64,000 bases of DNA, taken from assembly GCA_013397795.1 (NCBI GenBank), contig VZTJ01000089.1, forward strand, positions 821,200 through 885,199. Direction: 5' to 3'. The notes below the pieces were generated by a model. That model saw nothing but the letters and a program-made list of their open reading frames with translations, did no database searches and had not been told where the DNA came from. Below, piece by piece: positions 40,044 to 52,790 of the stretch; within the stretch, counting starts at the first letter, position 1, and every line of letters begins with the position of its first letter. The DNA comes from Orthonyx spaldingii. Taxonomy: Eukaryota; Chordata; Aves; Passeriformes; Orthonychidae. Position numbers and translations under genes: made by a program.

Positions 40044-42473
40044 GGAATTTCTACTTATATTCAGGAGCAGGAATGATTCAGAATCACTCTTGGATGGTGG
40101 GAGGAGATTCCAGCTTCATCTCAAGTATGGAGAGGGAGACCTTGCCCCGTGGCACAGCCTTCACAGACAACAACGAGATCCCAACAACGTGGTCCAAGTC
40201 AGCGTGTGTGCCAGCCCTGTTGGATTAATGTTTTATATTAAAAAAACCCAAAAACCCCAGATCATCTCTTCATGACATGCAGCATTTTGAAGACCCCTTG
40301 GGTCACAGAGCCAGCATCTCATCCTGCACTGAAAGTGCTCCAGGAATGGGGCAGTGTCTTGTAGGGACTGGGTGGGGAACATGGCCATCAAAGTCTTTCC
40401 ATATGTAACTTCCAGACCTGCCAGCACCTACAGTGATAGCACACGTGAGAGGGAGGCCCAGCACCCCGAGCTGAGCCAGCCTGCAGCCCACACACGAGGC
40501 AGGGGATGGGATGTGACTGCCCAAGGCCCTGTGAGTCCCAGCAGCTCTGAGAAAGCCCCAGGCTGGGGCGGGGAGCGAGGCACCCATCTGGCACCACAGC
40601 AGGGTTTGCCTCAGGGCTTGTTGGCAGCCTGGCATCCTGACCCACTTCTGAGCCACTCCCACGGGGCTGGATCCTGCAGGAGTTCCCCCCGCAGGGATTG
40701 GTGGTGGCTTCAGTTCCACACCTGTGTCCTCTCCTGGCAAAGGCTAATCCCACCTGGCTGTTCCCTGTCCCTCAGCCCCATCCGGTTCTGGATATGCACC
40801 CACTCCTCTTCCTCCTTGGTGAAGGACAGGGAATGGCTCTGGGCGTCCCTTGATCTGCCTCACCTGATCTGACAGATGTCCCTTCTGGGCAGATCAGGGA
40901 AACAAACAGGCATAAGGATCTCATCATCTGCTCTGTAAAGTGTGGCTCTGATGAAAGACATTGAAGCTGATGTCTTCTAGCTGTTGAATTTCCACTGTGT
41001 CCCTGCGTAACCCTGTGGACAATAAGCAAAGCAGCACACATTTCCCACTTGAAATAAAAGAGGGAGATAAGCAGGAAGGATGTAATTCTTTGAAATAATA
41101 AAGCCCTGCTTTCTACCTGAGGTTTGCATTTACTGTTATCACCTCCCAATATAATCTCATCCGGCTCTCGTATAAATTACTCGTAATGTGCAATACGTGC
41201 AGATATTGGGAAAATAAATGGTCTGTTAAACAAATAGTGCTTATCTTCTAGAGTGGAGAATGTAGATGTGTGTCAAATAACTCAGCCAGATCTTTCATTA
41301 TAGCTGTAAATAACAGCTGAGTAAAGTGACATTTTCATGGACGTGACATGTTACCATAGTGGGAAAATGTGGTGAGAGATTTGCTTATGCCCTAGCTAAG
41401 TTAGGAGCTGGGAATTTGGGAAGCTGTATCCTGTTTGTAGCCCTGACACTTGGAAAGCTGTTTCCCCTTACAGTCCCTAGAGATCTAATGCCACATCTTA
41501 GTGCCTTCCATATAATGACCATAGCAAAAGGAGTCGGTCAGTTCTGGTTCTTTGTGCTCTCTGGGGAAAGCTTTTGGGGGTTTATTTCAAGTCATGTTAG
41601 CTTCCTTTCCTTTTTCTTGCTTTGCTGGCTGGAATTTGGAAGCTAAAGAACAGTCAATGCTGTCGTTGAGCTGTAGATTGAATTCTGTTCAGCAACCAAT
41701 TTTATCTGTGTTTATCTATCTGCTACTTGCAAAAAGCAGAGTTTAGCTGCCCAGGCCGTTACATGCCTGAAAGGCATTGGAGTTAAGGCAGAGGGAAAAA
41801 TGCAGCCAAACAAGAAAGCTCTTCAGCTTTTTAATAATACTGTAACTCTTTGCTGGTTGAAACAAATTATGTACTGGAAAAGAAATAAAAATAATAGCAC
41901 ATTTACTGCTTAATGTTCACCTTGGATCTGTTTTGTACACATGGGAGTCACTTTTTTGATCTCTTCAGTATCTTTCATTTTGTCTACTCAACCTTCCTTG
42001 CCTACCAGACTGCTTCTGTCCCTGCATAAAGATGAGAGGGTTGTGATGGCTTTTGCAGAGTTGCATCTGGTAGGTACCAGCACAGCTCCAGTTACTGGGG
42101 ACAGATGAATCAGGTCCCCACTGCAGTGTTCCAGCACAGCAACCCTTGGATGGACAGACCTCAACTGTGGATCACTTGTGGACAGTCTGGTCTAAAGTGA
42201 TGTGAGCTTCTCCTCATCACCATCAGTGACTCCCAGGAGTGTGCAGCAAGCTCTGCTCCCTGCCAGCCTGTCCATAGTGCACGATAATACAGAAACTCAC
42301 CTTATTTGTGGAGTGTCTGGAGATCACCAGGTAATTCCTAGAAACAAGCTAGGAATCATGATTTTCTTAAGGGAGCTCAGCAGTCCTGTGCTCCTCTTCT
42401 TTCAACCATTCCTGTGCAGAAGGAAAAAGAATTGAGTCAGTGTTTTTTTGACAGGCAGAACATTTTTGGTTTG

Positions 42474-42492
42474 TTTTTTTTTTTTTTTTTTT
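42474..42492. repeat. T19 homopolymer
   Basis: Nineteen consecutive T in intron 1 with no recognisable retroelement body on either side. Confidence 0.9.
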
Positions 42493-45400
42493 CCCTTAAA
42501 GCAGATTGGAAGGAGTTGGTGTCAGACTCTTGCCAGAAAGCCAGCTTTTGACATGTGCCAAGCATATAACATTTCAGCCCCAAAGACAAATCTTTTGGAG
42601 AGCTCATATCCCCTGTTCCTTGCTTCCCAGCTCCAGGTGACTTGCAGGAGCCGACATTTCAGAACATCACTGGAGGGAAAACAAAATGTCACCTGAAGTG
42701 CCTTTCAGTGGCTGCCATGTGAAACCTGTGCTTGCTGTTTAGTGACCCCTTCACGCCGTGCAAGCAAATCAGTTGCTGTTTGGTGAGCAACCTGCAGGGT
42801 CTTGGAGATCTCTATTTTTAGGCCATGCTTTGGAAGTTATTTACATCTTCCATGTGCAGACTTCCAGGTTACTTCAAGGTTTCTGACCTGCAGCAGCTCA
42901 CGGTACTACTGGATGAGAGGTCTGAGTCTGTAATGGTCTTGACAGGCAGTAGAAATCCTGGCTTTGGCCTGCCAATGTCCACAGTTGTTCCAGCTTTCTG
43001 AACTAAGCCAACCTGCAGGCCTGAGGTTGGTGCTCATTTAAAGAGTGTGAAATGCCTTTTGCCACCCTTCCCTGCCCACACGAGGTTAACTGTAACCCCA
43101 ATGGAAACAGTCTCATCACCACTCCATCCAGAACTAACCTGGAGAACACTTCATCCTGCTCTCACCAAGTTCAGTGGCAACTTTTTGACTCCAAGTGATG
43201 TCAGCTGTGCACACCAGCGCCTTCGTTTCTCCATGCACACCGGGATTGTTTCTGCAGTGTGTTCTTGTTTCCTGTTCCCTGCTGTGGGACTTGTGCTGTC
43301 CACAGACGGCGACTGCAGCCGTGGCCACGCTCTGACCGAGCAGCACCCCGCGCTCAGCGGGCTGGGACGGCTGTTCCCTGCACACGCTGGGGGCCAGCTG
43401 CCCCAGCAATGTTCCTGCTGAGCCACAGGAAAGGTTTCTCTCCCGCATCCCGGGGATGTTCAGAGCACACTTAGTGTCAGCATTTGTTAGCAAGAAGTGT
43501 GAAGGCTCGCTTGCCTGGAAGGACTTGTTTGAAACTGCTTCTTTACGGGAGGGACACTATCCCCAGCCTTGTTTGCTTCACCACTTCAAGCAATCTGCAT
43601 CCCTCTGCAGGTGAACACCCAAGGGCAGCCTGCCTGCTGTTCACAAAGCTCATGAGCATGTGCAAATGGCGTCTGACTCCTGCAACCAAATGAGCCTCTT
43701 CTTTTGTACAAAATGTCTTTAGAAAGAGCTCTGGCCATGTGCAGACTGTTACAAGCTGGATATCTGCACCCTTGTGAACTGAGGCTTGTCTGATGTAAAC
43801 AATTCACATTTCAGAAGCAAAGAGCTTTATTTATGACCAGAAAGGCTGCCCTTGCCCTCCCCTGTCAAGAGTGTTGAAAGCAATTTAGGAATGAACTTTG
43901 CCTTTTGGCCAGTGTTTGGTAGGGAGGGTGAACATATATATCTTTTTTTTTTTCTTTTTTCCCCATACCTATGCAAATACTGTTCTGTTTTGACAAGGAA
44001 ACAGAAATATTCAATCAAAAAGAGGGGTTGGCCGTTTTACTTTATAGTACAACTTTACACAGTAGTAAAGTGCAGTGATATTTCAGTATGAAAAGAAACA
44101 GCTTTGTGGCTTTGGGACACAGAATTGAAGGGCTTGGCAAATTCAGATGGAGCAGTGACATTTCTTGCCTTAGCCTGAGGCAGAAAGCCCAAACCAGTAG
44201 AGGAAAGCAGATTTCTGCTAGTGGGGGCTGATGCTGAGTGGCCTCAGCAGAGCTTTGCAGTTAACACCAACTCGAGGGACAGTCTGGGGAGCGTTTGAGG
44301 GGCTGAGTGTTGTACAGGGCAGGGCACAGGCTGCAGAGCCTCTCCACCAGTGCTGCCAGGTCATAGCTCCAGTGTTCCTCCTGTGCCAGCCAACCAGAAG
44401 ATGCTGAGGAAGGTGGAAAAGAGTCATGGGAAGAGCAGGACAACACAAGAGCTGTATTCTCAGCTACTGTCAGTGGATTCTGTGAGTCCTGAGATGATCT
44501 TGCTGACTTACGCAGATGAAATATGGCTGTGATTCTTGCACATACGGCCTCTACGTGGTGGAAAGGGAAAACTCTGTGTTCAGCCATCCACAGACCCTGC
44601 ACAGAGCCTGCCAGCCATCTCCTTTAAAGAGATCCTGTGTCTCTGTGTGTCATAAATATTTGCTGACAGAAAAGTAGTGGCAGAGACTGAAACCTGCATG
44701 ACATTTTTCCGTGAGGGCAGGATTAGGCTTAATTAGCTGCTGGGTTTGGTCCAGGCACCAGACACAGGATCCCCATATGTGGGAACTGGTGTTCAGGAGC
44801 ACTCCAGTGTAGAGCAGTGGGATTACTCATTTCTGTGGTGGGCAGAGGAGCCTAGGCTGGGCTGTGACAATTTGTCAGAGTAAGTAGCTTCAGGGTGCAA
44901 TTAGTCTTAAAAGTCCAGTTTTCGGTGTCATGAATTGGAGCCGCTCCATTCGTTATAAAGTCCTGGCTTGCAAGTGGCTTCCTGCATTGCAGAGGCCACA
45001 AGGTGCCCCAGTGTCTCACCCCACCCTCAGTTTTATGGTTAACAAGAATGTCCTTTGGAGCACAAGAGCCATTTTTGGCACGGAGACTTCAGGAACAGCA
45101 AGTCAGTCACTTCCTCTGCTGGATTGTTGCAAGGGATACATGATTTTATGTACATATTTGTATGTATATCATAAAAATATATATACATGTCTCACTTCAG
45201 TAGACCCACATCCTTTAAGTCAGCAACTTAGGCCCTAATGTTGTGTTAGGTCAGACATGGAGCACTTCTCCATGCTGACACGTTTTGAGTGTTTCTAAGA
45301 CTTGTTAATTCCTAGCAGTAAAGGCGATATCAGGGCTGAAGAAAACTCAAAACCGATTGTAATTCCTATGAGAAACAAGAAAGGAAGAAGGAAAGACAAG

Positions 45401-45616
45401 GGTAAATTTCAACAAAGAGATACTGCAGCATGGAGTGGCAGAGATGTGGGCACAGTCACGTACCTGGGAGGTGTGCTGGGCCAGAGGGAGGTGTTGGTAG
45501 GTGAGGACAGTCCAGGTGTTGTGTTAGGCTGCTCAGCTGCCAGCCACAGCATGTTATGAACTGTGCCAGCCCCATCTGTTGTGTCCCAACACTTGCTGTG
45601 CTCTCCTTCCCTGCAG

Positions 45617-45726
45617 ATGCCTTACCTGCTCCTGAACCCGTCCATGCCAGAGATAAGGCCTCGGATGTACCCTGTGTTTTTTGGAGAAAGCATTGAGGTC
45701 AGCCCCGAGCCTGTGCAGGAAATCAG
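45617..45726 (+). CDS. RFLNA: Refilin A, coding exon 2 (residues 71-106 plus part of 107)
   Basis: A 110-bp exon between a CAG acceptor and a GTACAG donor. It enters in phase 0 and leaves after two bases of the Arg107 codon. It encodes the start of the conserved refilin core, with RPRMYPVFFGESIEV (residues 84-98) and the following PEPVQEI, which closely match mammalian refilin A (RPRMLPVFFGESI). The first codon of the exon is ATG, so a transcript using another first exon could begin here and yield a 147-residue protein lacking the degron-like N-terminus. Joined to exon 3, the split Arg codon (AG|G) restores the family motif EIRCNSEVKY, which confirms the splice. Confidence 0.95.
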
Positions 45727-47415
45727 GTACAGATGGGATTGGGTGGGTAGATGGGGATTTCTGTCTTTTTTCTGGTGTTTCTGCCAAAAATTAAAATGTG
45801 TTTACAAATGGGAGTAGTGGTTATTTTGATGGAAAGGGAAGGACAGGTGGGAGGGTAATTCCTGAATTAAAGACACTGACAGCAGCAGAGGCTGAGGGGA
45901 GGAGGCAAGAACTGGGGGGAGGTTTTAGCAGAAGGCAGCTTTCCTTCCAAGGCCAGATAAAATCCAAGGCTGTGACAGAAAACCATTACCATCTGTGGGC
46001 TTGATGGCCTCCACTAAGTAATTTGATGGTCTTCATACTGTTCCCAGATGACTCGTATCTCCAGAAGAAGCAACACTCTTCTAATTGACACCTGTTTTTG
46101 TTAGCTCTTGTGGCAGAGAAACCAACATTAGACAGCCCACAGAGACTGAATGAGCTCCTCCTTGTGAGGAGATGGTCCCTCAAGCCGGTGATGGAGATGT
46201 TCTGCCCTCCTGTGGGGCTGGTGCTGTGGCCGATGGATGAATGTTAGTCTTTGCTCTTCTTTTGCTCTTTTGCTGGTGTGGAATGTACCCTGCAAACAGC
46301 ATGAAGCAGTTACACACAGCTTGGGGCAGGGACAGTGTAAGGAGGACTGTAAACCAAGTCCTACCCCCCTCAACCTAGGCAAATGTCTCTCTGGAAATGT
46401 ACCCCAGTAAATCTCTGTTGGCTGAGGAACTGCCAGCAGGCATGTTTTTATGGTGATTACATCGGAGTCTTGTTTAATGTGTGCTGAATGACTTGCTTAC
46501 ACCCTAGCTGTGCAAAATACATTACAGCAGCTCCGATTACACGCGGTGCACAATCAGTCAGCCCCCCTCTGGGTGGAGGTAACGACAAGCACACACCCAG
46601 CTTTTAATCTTTTTTACGTGGAGCTGCACATTCCTTGGCTGCTGATTGCTGGAGGAACATTTGGGGAGCAGGGAAAACCAGTGGAAGTCCTGCTGTTCCC
46701 CATGGCTAGGGATTCTAGGAAAAGCCCTTTTTTGTGGCCTGCTGTCCACACATCCTTGCTGGATGACTGCAGAAAAAAGGCAGGGCAGTGACATCCTGCT
46801 TTTTGTGGTTTGTCATCTGTTGGCAGTTCAGGTGGCCAAATTCCTCAGAGACCAATGGCTTGGGTGTAGCCCACAATATCCCTTTGCTTTACCTGCTCTT
46901 TCAGCCTTACATGGATTTTCTGTAGGCTCCAACAAACAACCTCACCTCTCATCTCCCAGCACTCAGATTTTAGCTGCTTTGGACATTTTTGTGCAATGAT
47001 GGCAAGGTGGTATAAAGGAATAGACAAACAGCCTTGACAGCTCAGCAAATCCATTACAGGGTGTTTGTCTGCCTCCAGTGTAGCTCTCAGGGCTGAGCTG
47101 AGGCCCCAGTGGGAGCCATGGAGAAAACCAGAGGAAGAAGAGCATTGCTTGGAGCCTGTGCAACAAGGTGTTGTCTGCCCTGGTGTGACCACAGTGCAGG
47201 AATGCTGAGGTGGATTCAGAGCAAGGTGGGGTTCCAACAAGATTCCCCAGCAGGACAGAGTCCCCTTGGCTTTGGGTTGTAGAGTTGGCATCTGCCCCAG
47301 TGTCTGTGCAGTGAGAGGTGGTAAATGCAGCTTCAAAGGGTTGGAGAAGAGTCCTGCCTGTCTTACCTCCTCCGCTGCCTGGGCTGTGCCCCTGATCCCT
47401 TGCTGTCCTCTGCAG
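45727..47415 (+). other. RFLNA: RFLNA intron 2
   Basis: A GT-AG intron of 1,689 bp. No exon, RNA gene or recognisable repeat is visible inside. It ends with a pyrimidine-rich tract and TGCAG directly before the conserved CNSEVKY codons. Confidence 0.92.
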
Positions 47416-47749
47416 GTGCAATTCCGAGGTGAAGTACGACTCGGAGAAGCACTATCGGGACGACATCTTCTACGGCCCCATCCCCACTGTCACCACCTAC
47501 AGCGAGACCATCATCGCCGCTCCCAACTGCACCTGGCGGAACTACAAGTCCCAGCTGATCTTCGAGCCCCGCCAGAAGCCGGTGAGGTTTCAGAGCACGA
47601 CCATCATTTTCCCTAAGCGTGCCAAGAACATTTACCGGACCACCCTCAACTACAGCTTGGGTTGTGCCAAGCGCTGGTTTGCTTCCAGCGTGCAGCTGGA
47701 ACTCTGCGAGGAAAGCAGCCCGTGTGTCGTGTCTGGCGAGACCCTCTGA
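47416..47749 (+). CDS. RFLNA: Refilin A, coding exon 3 (residues 107-217) and stop
   Basis: The terminal coding exon carries most of the refilin core. It includes CNSEVKYDSEKH (108-119), the hallmark YSETIIAAPNCTWRNY (135-150), RFQSTTIIFPK (164-174) and RWFASSVQLELC (193-204), then TGA at 47,747-47,749. The conserved central block is the family's filamin-binding region (known of the family). The full protein is 217 residues, against about 216 for human refilin A. Exon sizes of 210, 110 and 334 bp sum to 654, divisible by three with no internal stop or frameshift, so the gene appears intact. Refilin B (RFLNB) is excluded because the N-terminus and the FFGES segment match the A paralogue. Confidence 0.95.
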
Positions 47750-49298
47750 TCCGCCCCGCCGCCGGCAACCGCGCGACCCCGGGAGCTGGGCCTTGCGTGG
47801 TGGCGACTGAATATTCATGGCTGGAGAACGCCCTGGTCTCTGGCAAGGCTGAACTGGCTGGGAGGAGGCTTGCAGGGCACAGGATGGTTTTGATCAGTGA
47901 GAGGCTGGCCTGTATTTTGTAACGTTCCTGACATTCATGATCTGGATTTTATTTTTGGGGTTTTTCCCCCCGCCCCGCCCCGAGCATATCTATTTTTGGC
48001 TTGTGTTTAGATGAAATCAAGATGACAAAGGACCCTGTTACCCATAGCAGAGTGGTGCCTTGTGAGCTCTGTGGGTCTCGTCTAGCACATAGGTGAGAGT
48101 CACTGTAAGCTTCAGAGCTATTTTGGTCTCTGCAAAGGGAAGACCAACTGCAGAGCCAGCGTCTGGTTGGCCCAGCACACACCAGGCCAGATCTCTTTTA
48201 GAGGTGAAATGCAGAGGAGGTAGTTATTTGTACCAGTACATCACAGCTTGCTCCAACAGCTCATCTGAGTGAGCGCTGCTGTATTACAGCACCACAGCCA
48301 CCCCACTTCCTCAGAGGAGTGGAGACTGTCACCCCAAGAAAAGAGGATTTAAACAGGTCCCTCCAGCTCTTGCTAGCAGCTGGATATTTGTACACCGCAG
48401 CAAGGCACAGCACAACCAGGAGACAGGAGACAGGCCTGCCCCAATGACACATCTTCTGTGAGCCCAGCCAGGAGTAAGCAGAGAGTGAGGATACTGAACA
48501 GCTGAAGGGCTGGTTTCTAAAAGTGACTGAGTGCCTTAGGAGCCCGGTGCCCTTTTACCAAAAGTATTATCAGACCAAGTGTGCCATGCTGTTCACTGCC
48601 TCTAACACCCAGTTTAAGGGATCTGTATGCACTTGCAGCCCTTCTGAGTTTCAGGGTGTGGCTGTATTGCAGAGAGGAGCGTAGGGCAGGAAGGGCATGG
48701 TTAACTCACCCTCTCAATATTTTCCATACTTGTGGCATGGGCAGCTTTGCTGCCTGTAGAGGAGCAGCCAAACTTTCTCAGTGTAGAGCTTGAAGGATTG
48801 AAGAGCCCAAATCCATCCAAGTTTTCCTTAATCAGCCAGGCTGTAGCACTAAAAACAGGCACTTTGCAAACAGCTGAGCTGTCTCTGCAAAAGGACCAAG
48901 AAACAGTGAGCAGGAGTCAGAGCAGGCATCCTAAGGTAAACCATTCCCCACTCATGAATCCCCTCTCCTGGTATATCTTCACTTCGGTGTCTTGATGAAA
49001 GTCTGCAAGAGCCTGGATTCCTACAAACGTATAACTTTTGAAAATAGCACGGAATTGTCTTCAAAAATCTTACCAAGAATTCTTGCCTGCTGCTCAGGCT
49101 TAGAAATAACCACACAGCTCCGGAAATTAATTTCCAGCTTTTTCTCTTCTAAACTTTCCATTTTGTTCCTGACTTGCTGTGAGTCTGATGGAGTTATTTC
49201 AGAACACAGCTGAGCAGCCAAGTCAGAAAGCCTATTAACAATGTCAACAAGACGTAGCTGATTGCCCAGAACAGTTGACGCACAAACCCACAGAGATT

Positions 49299-49317
49299 AA
49301 AAAAAAAAAAAAAAAAA
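49299..49317. repeat. A19 homopolymer
   Basis: Nineteen consecutive A inside the presumed 3' UTR. It could prime oligo-dT internally and create false 3' ends in RNA data at this position. Confidence 0.9.
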
Positions 49318-49338
49318 TTCCGAAAAACTTGAAAAAAT

Positions 49339-49344
49339 AATAAA
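49339..49344 (+). terminator. RFLNA: Weak alternative poly(A) signal
   Basis: AATAAA about 1.6 kb after the RFLNA stop. It lacks an obvious GU-rich element in the next 50 bases, so use is doubtful. Confidence 0.25.
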
Positions 49345-50100
49345 ATTAGTGACATATAAAGATACTTTTCCATCAGTTTCAAAAAGCAGTTGGTAAATGT
49401 GACCAGAACTGTGACCTTTATGAAACAGAGCTCTCTTGTTTAAAACGTAGCACAGTTTTTCCACCAGAGGTAAATATAAAGTCTTTAAATACAAACTTAA
49501 ATCCTGACAGCTGAAGCATCATTAGTGCTGAAAGATGTGTGTTATGGCAGTGCTGAACTCTGCCTCTCTGCTGGGAGTTAGGACGTGGTAGGGAGAAACC
49601 TCTCAAAGGATTTCCAAGGCTTCCACCTACTGTTGAATTCTTTACAGCAACACGAACAAAGATTACATTTGTTATTGGTCAGATTTTGCTGTCACTGTCT
49701 GTCAGCATCAAAGCCTGGAAAAGCAGCATCTGCCTCCGAAGGGATTATTATGCCTGAAGCAACCCTTTTCCCCAGGGCTGCAGCACAGGAGTGCTGTGGA
49801 GCTGGCTCAGGCAGCAGGGAGTTGGCGCTTGGATGAACGTGGTCCCCATGCAGTGAGGTTGGTGATGCACTTACTTGCTACTTCATCTTGAGGTCTGTCC
49901 TGTTGGCCAAGTGCTGCTGAGGGAGCCTTGGGAGCAGGGGAGATACCCCTCTGCCTTCCTGGGGACACCTGAAGGCTCTGGAGGGCTCATTCCACGCATC
50001 CCTGAGGGTCTGCGCAAAGGGGCAGGTTTCCAAACTGAGCACAGGGTAATCCAGGTCCAAAAGCAAGGCCAATACTCACACCCAGGAGATCCCTGCAGAT

Positions 50101-50118
50101 GACAGACAGACAGACAGA
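50101..50118. repeat. (GACA)4 tetranucleotide repeat
   Basis: Four GACA units plus GA in the presumed 3' UTR. It is a simple tandem repeat of short length. Confidence 0.85.
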
Positions 50119-52764
50119 CTGGACTGCAGGCACCTCCACTGAGCAAGGAAATAGGCTGACCTCAGAGCCGAGGGGATGCCAGACTCTCCCTGTTCTGACC
50201 ACACATCAGGCTTTGCTCCTTTTAACAGCTGGATTATTCCCCTGCTTCGAGCATAAAGCAGCAGTTCTTGATCATGCTGGTCGTTGAGAAGGACAGGTTT
50301 CCCCCAGAAAAATCCCTTTCATCACGACTGGCCGCAGGCTTCTGCCCACTCTGTCCATTGTTAGTTCCGTTTCCTAAACACTGGCTGCAACAGAGAAAAA
50401 AGAATTCAAGGAAAGCCAAAAAAACCTAGTGTGCAAAAACAAATCCAGCAGAGATACTGAACCTCAACCTGGACTTCCACCACACAGGGACAGGGGCTGC
50501 TGAGGCAAAGTCTCACAGGTGGATGTGACCCCAGGAGGGTGCAGTGGAGGGCTGCATCCTTGGCACTGGAGGGTCCCACACGCCCAGCCCAGGCCTCTTT
50601 GAAGCTTCATGCCTTGTTTTCTCTGCAAATACACCAGAAGTGACCTAACACGCTCCTGCTCCTTTGAGTTTAAGCAGCTTTTCTGGTCTTGCCATTTAGG
50701 AAAAAAAGAAGATAGAGAGCAGCTTGGGTTTCTAGGCTGCTGAACACATTTTGAGCTGTGTAGCCACTGTGGCTATGGTGGGACTATCACCCTGGACCAC
50801 ATCCAAACTGGGACATTGCCAAGTGCCTGAGATCTGGAGAAACTTTTGAAAAATCCCTTCTTATGTGGTGTCTCCCATGGGCCCATCACAGGCTGCTTTT
50901 CTTCCCAGCGAAAGCTGGCGTTGGAAAGGGACTTTGTTTTTCCTGAGGTCAAGGAAACCACAGAGGGTGAAGTCTTCACCCTTGCCTGGGCACAGATCCC
51001 AACCTGCCCACCCTCTGTCCCTGCTGCTCCCATCCCTATGGCTGGGCTAGGCAGCGGTAGAAAAGCCAAAGTTCATCTTACTCATGACTGGGAAAAGTGA
51101 TGACTTTTTTTGTTTTGCTTAAACACCAGAAACTGAATTGTGTTTTTGTGTTGCCGATGAAGAATCACTCTGGGCAGCCAAGAAGTGCCTTGTGCCATAC
51201 CTGCAGGGTGTTTGTACCTCTAAAAGGAACGTTCAGTCCCACTAGGGAGGTGCTTTTCTTTTCAATGGAGCGTTATTAATCTCAACCAACAGATCTTTGT
51301 TCCTGTGTATTTTCTCAAAGACACAACTGATAAATTTAGACCATGGAAAGGTGAATTTCCTTGAACAGCTGGGACTGTGGCTACGCTATTTCTCCCCAGG
51401 ATCCTGATGTGCATGTTGCCCACAGCTCTGCAAGCCTGATGGGTAAAGTCAGACACTGCCTTTATCTTTTTTGATGGGGGAAAGATTGTTTTTTTCAATA
51501 TGGAAAGTCCCTATCTCAAAGGTGGGGGGTCACCCTCTCCCCTTCATCCCCTTCATTCCTATGATTCTTTTGCCCCTGAATGCAACAGAGCATGCTCATG
51601 TCTGATCTGCCTGCATTGCTGTCACTGCATTTGGGGCCAAAAAGATGAAACCCTAACCAAATATTGAACTTTCAGAAGCTGTGGAATACGTTGCACAAAC
51701 TGCAGAGAACAACTTTGACCAAAAGTTTACTGCTTGTCTTTATTTTTTGCCTTTTTCTTTTTTGTTGTTTCTTCCTAAGCCAGCTCTACTTTTCTCAATG
51801 TGAAATACAGACAGATTTGCACCCTGGGTGCACACCTTCTGGGACTGATGAAATGGTGTTTGGGTGTTGAGAGCAGTGTTTGAGTGAGCTGCTGGTCAGA
51901 GAAGTGAATGCTATTTACTATTTATGTTGAGTGTGTCTTAAAAAAAATGGGAAAGGTCACCAGAAGGCTAATGAGCAAAAAAGACTTTGTAGAGCAAACT
52001 GAAGACTAAAGACTGCGTGAGTCTGATCGAGAGGTGAATGGTTCTGTGTGTGACCTAGGATATTTAGCCATTGTAGTTTAACCTGCCTCTTTTCCTGTAG
52101 GAAGAGGCATCTTTGCCTTTTTTAGAGCTGAAACAAAATCAGATCCATCCTCTGTCACAGTTATTCAGTCCCGCTGAAGTCTGTGAGCATCAGCATTCCC
52201 CAGGCTCAGGAGGTACTTTCTGTGAGCATCAATCAAACACGCACAGAGCTGTGCCTCTGTGGAGATGGGGGAGCGCTTTATAGGGGATGATGGATCTTCT
52301 TGGGGGATATTCAGATTTCTATTGCCAGATAAAATCTGCTCCCTGAGGATCACCTGATCACTCACAAATTGATCTGTTCTGAACATCTCCCCTAAAGCTC
52401 TATAACCATTGGATTTTATAAGTCTTGGGAGGCACTAATTCTTTTCCAGATAGTGTAATGGCCATCAAAATGAGCAAAGTATCCTGCCATGTGAATTGTG
52501 ACCTGAGGATGGGGTTGAAAGGTGTCTGAAGGTTAGAGAAGGAAGAAGAGAACTTACTTATAAGTGGTGGAAATGCATAAGGGTGTGTGTTTTATTTTTG
52601 TAAGTCTGATTCTCTAAGTGCTTGTAAAGTACTTTACTGTTGTATATGTGGTGATGCAGTAGCTCACAATATCCTTTTATTTTTGTATATTCCTTCCTCC
52701 ACCATAATCCCTTTCTGTTCAACTCATAGAGAGTAATTTAAGAAGACAAAATTTATATATCGTA

Positions 52765-52770
52765 ATAAAA
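52765..52770 (+). terminator. RFLNA: Likely RFLNA poly(A) signal
   Basis: AATAAA in an AT-rich context, followed within about 20-40 bases by TGCTGATGTATG and then pyrimidine/T-rich sequence, which suits a cleavage site near 52,785-52,795. It is the best plus-strand signal downstream of the stop codon. Confidence 0.5.
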
Positions 52771-52790
52771 TGCTCAAACCTTCATGCTGA

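Larger units (their letters stand above)
36542..45616 (+). other. RFLNA: RFLNA intron 1
   Basis: A GT-AG intron of 9,075 bp. Its first few hundred bases are still CpG-rich and the rest is AT-leaning. It holds poly-T runs (39,373-39,393 and 42,474-42,492) and perfect inverted repeats at 38,570-38,600 and 40,011-40,043. The stretch 38,560-38,790 has homeodomain-type cores (TAATTA within CTAATTAG, and CAATAATTG), making it the best candidate for an intronic enhancer. No coding sequence was recognised inside. The acceptor is preceded by a clear pyrimidine tract (CTCTCCTTCCCTGCAG). Confidence 0.88.
47750..52790 (+). other. RFLNA: Probable RFLNA 3' untranslated region
   Basis: No convincing AATAAA lies within 1.5 kb of the stop codon. 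An AATAAA at 49,339-49,344, just after a poly-A run, has a poor downstream context. The next good one is at 52,765-52,770. The 500 bp before that signal are AT-rich with many TTTTGTA/TTTATTTTTG-like words, as in long vertebrate 3' UTRs. I infer one UTR of about 5 kb, possibly with a shorter isoform. Only transcript data can settle it. Confidence 0.45.

Noticed and set aside
51540..51580. TTCCTATGATTCTTTT, resembling the octamer tail of avian CR1 LINEs
   Set aside because: Only about one and a half octamers match, and the upstream 60 bases do not follow the CR1 3' end convincingly.
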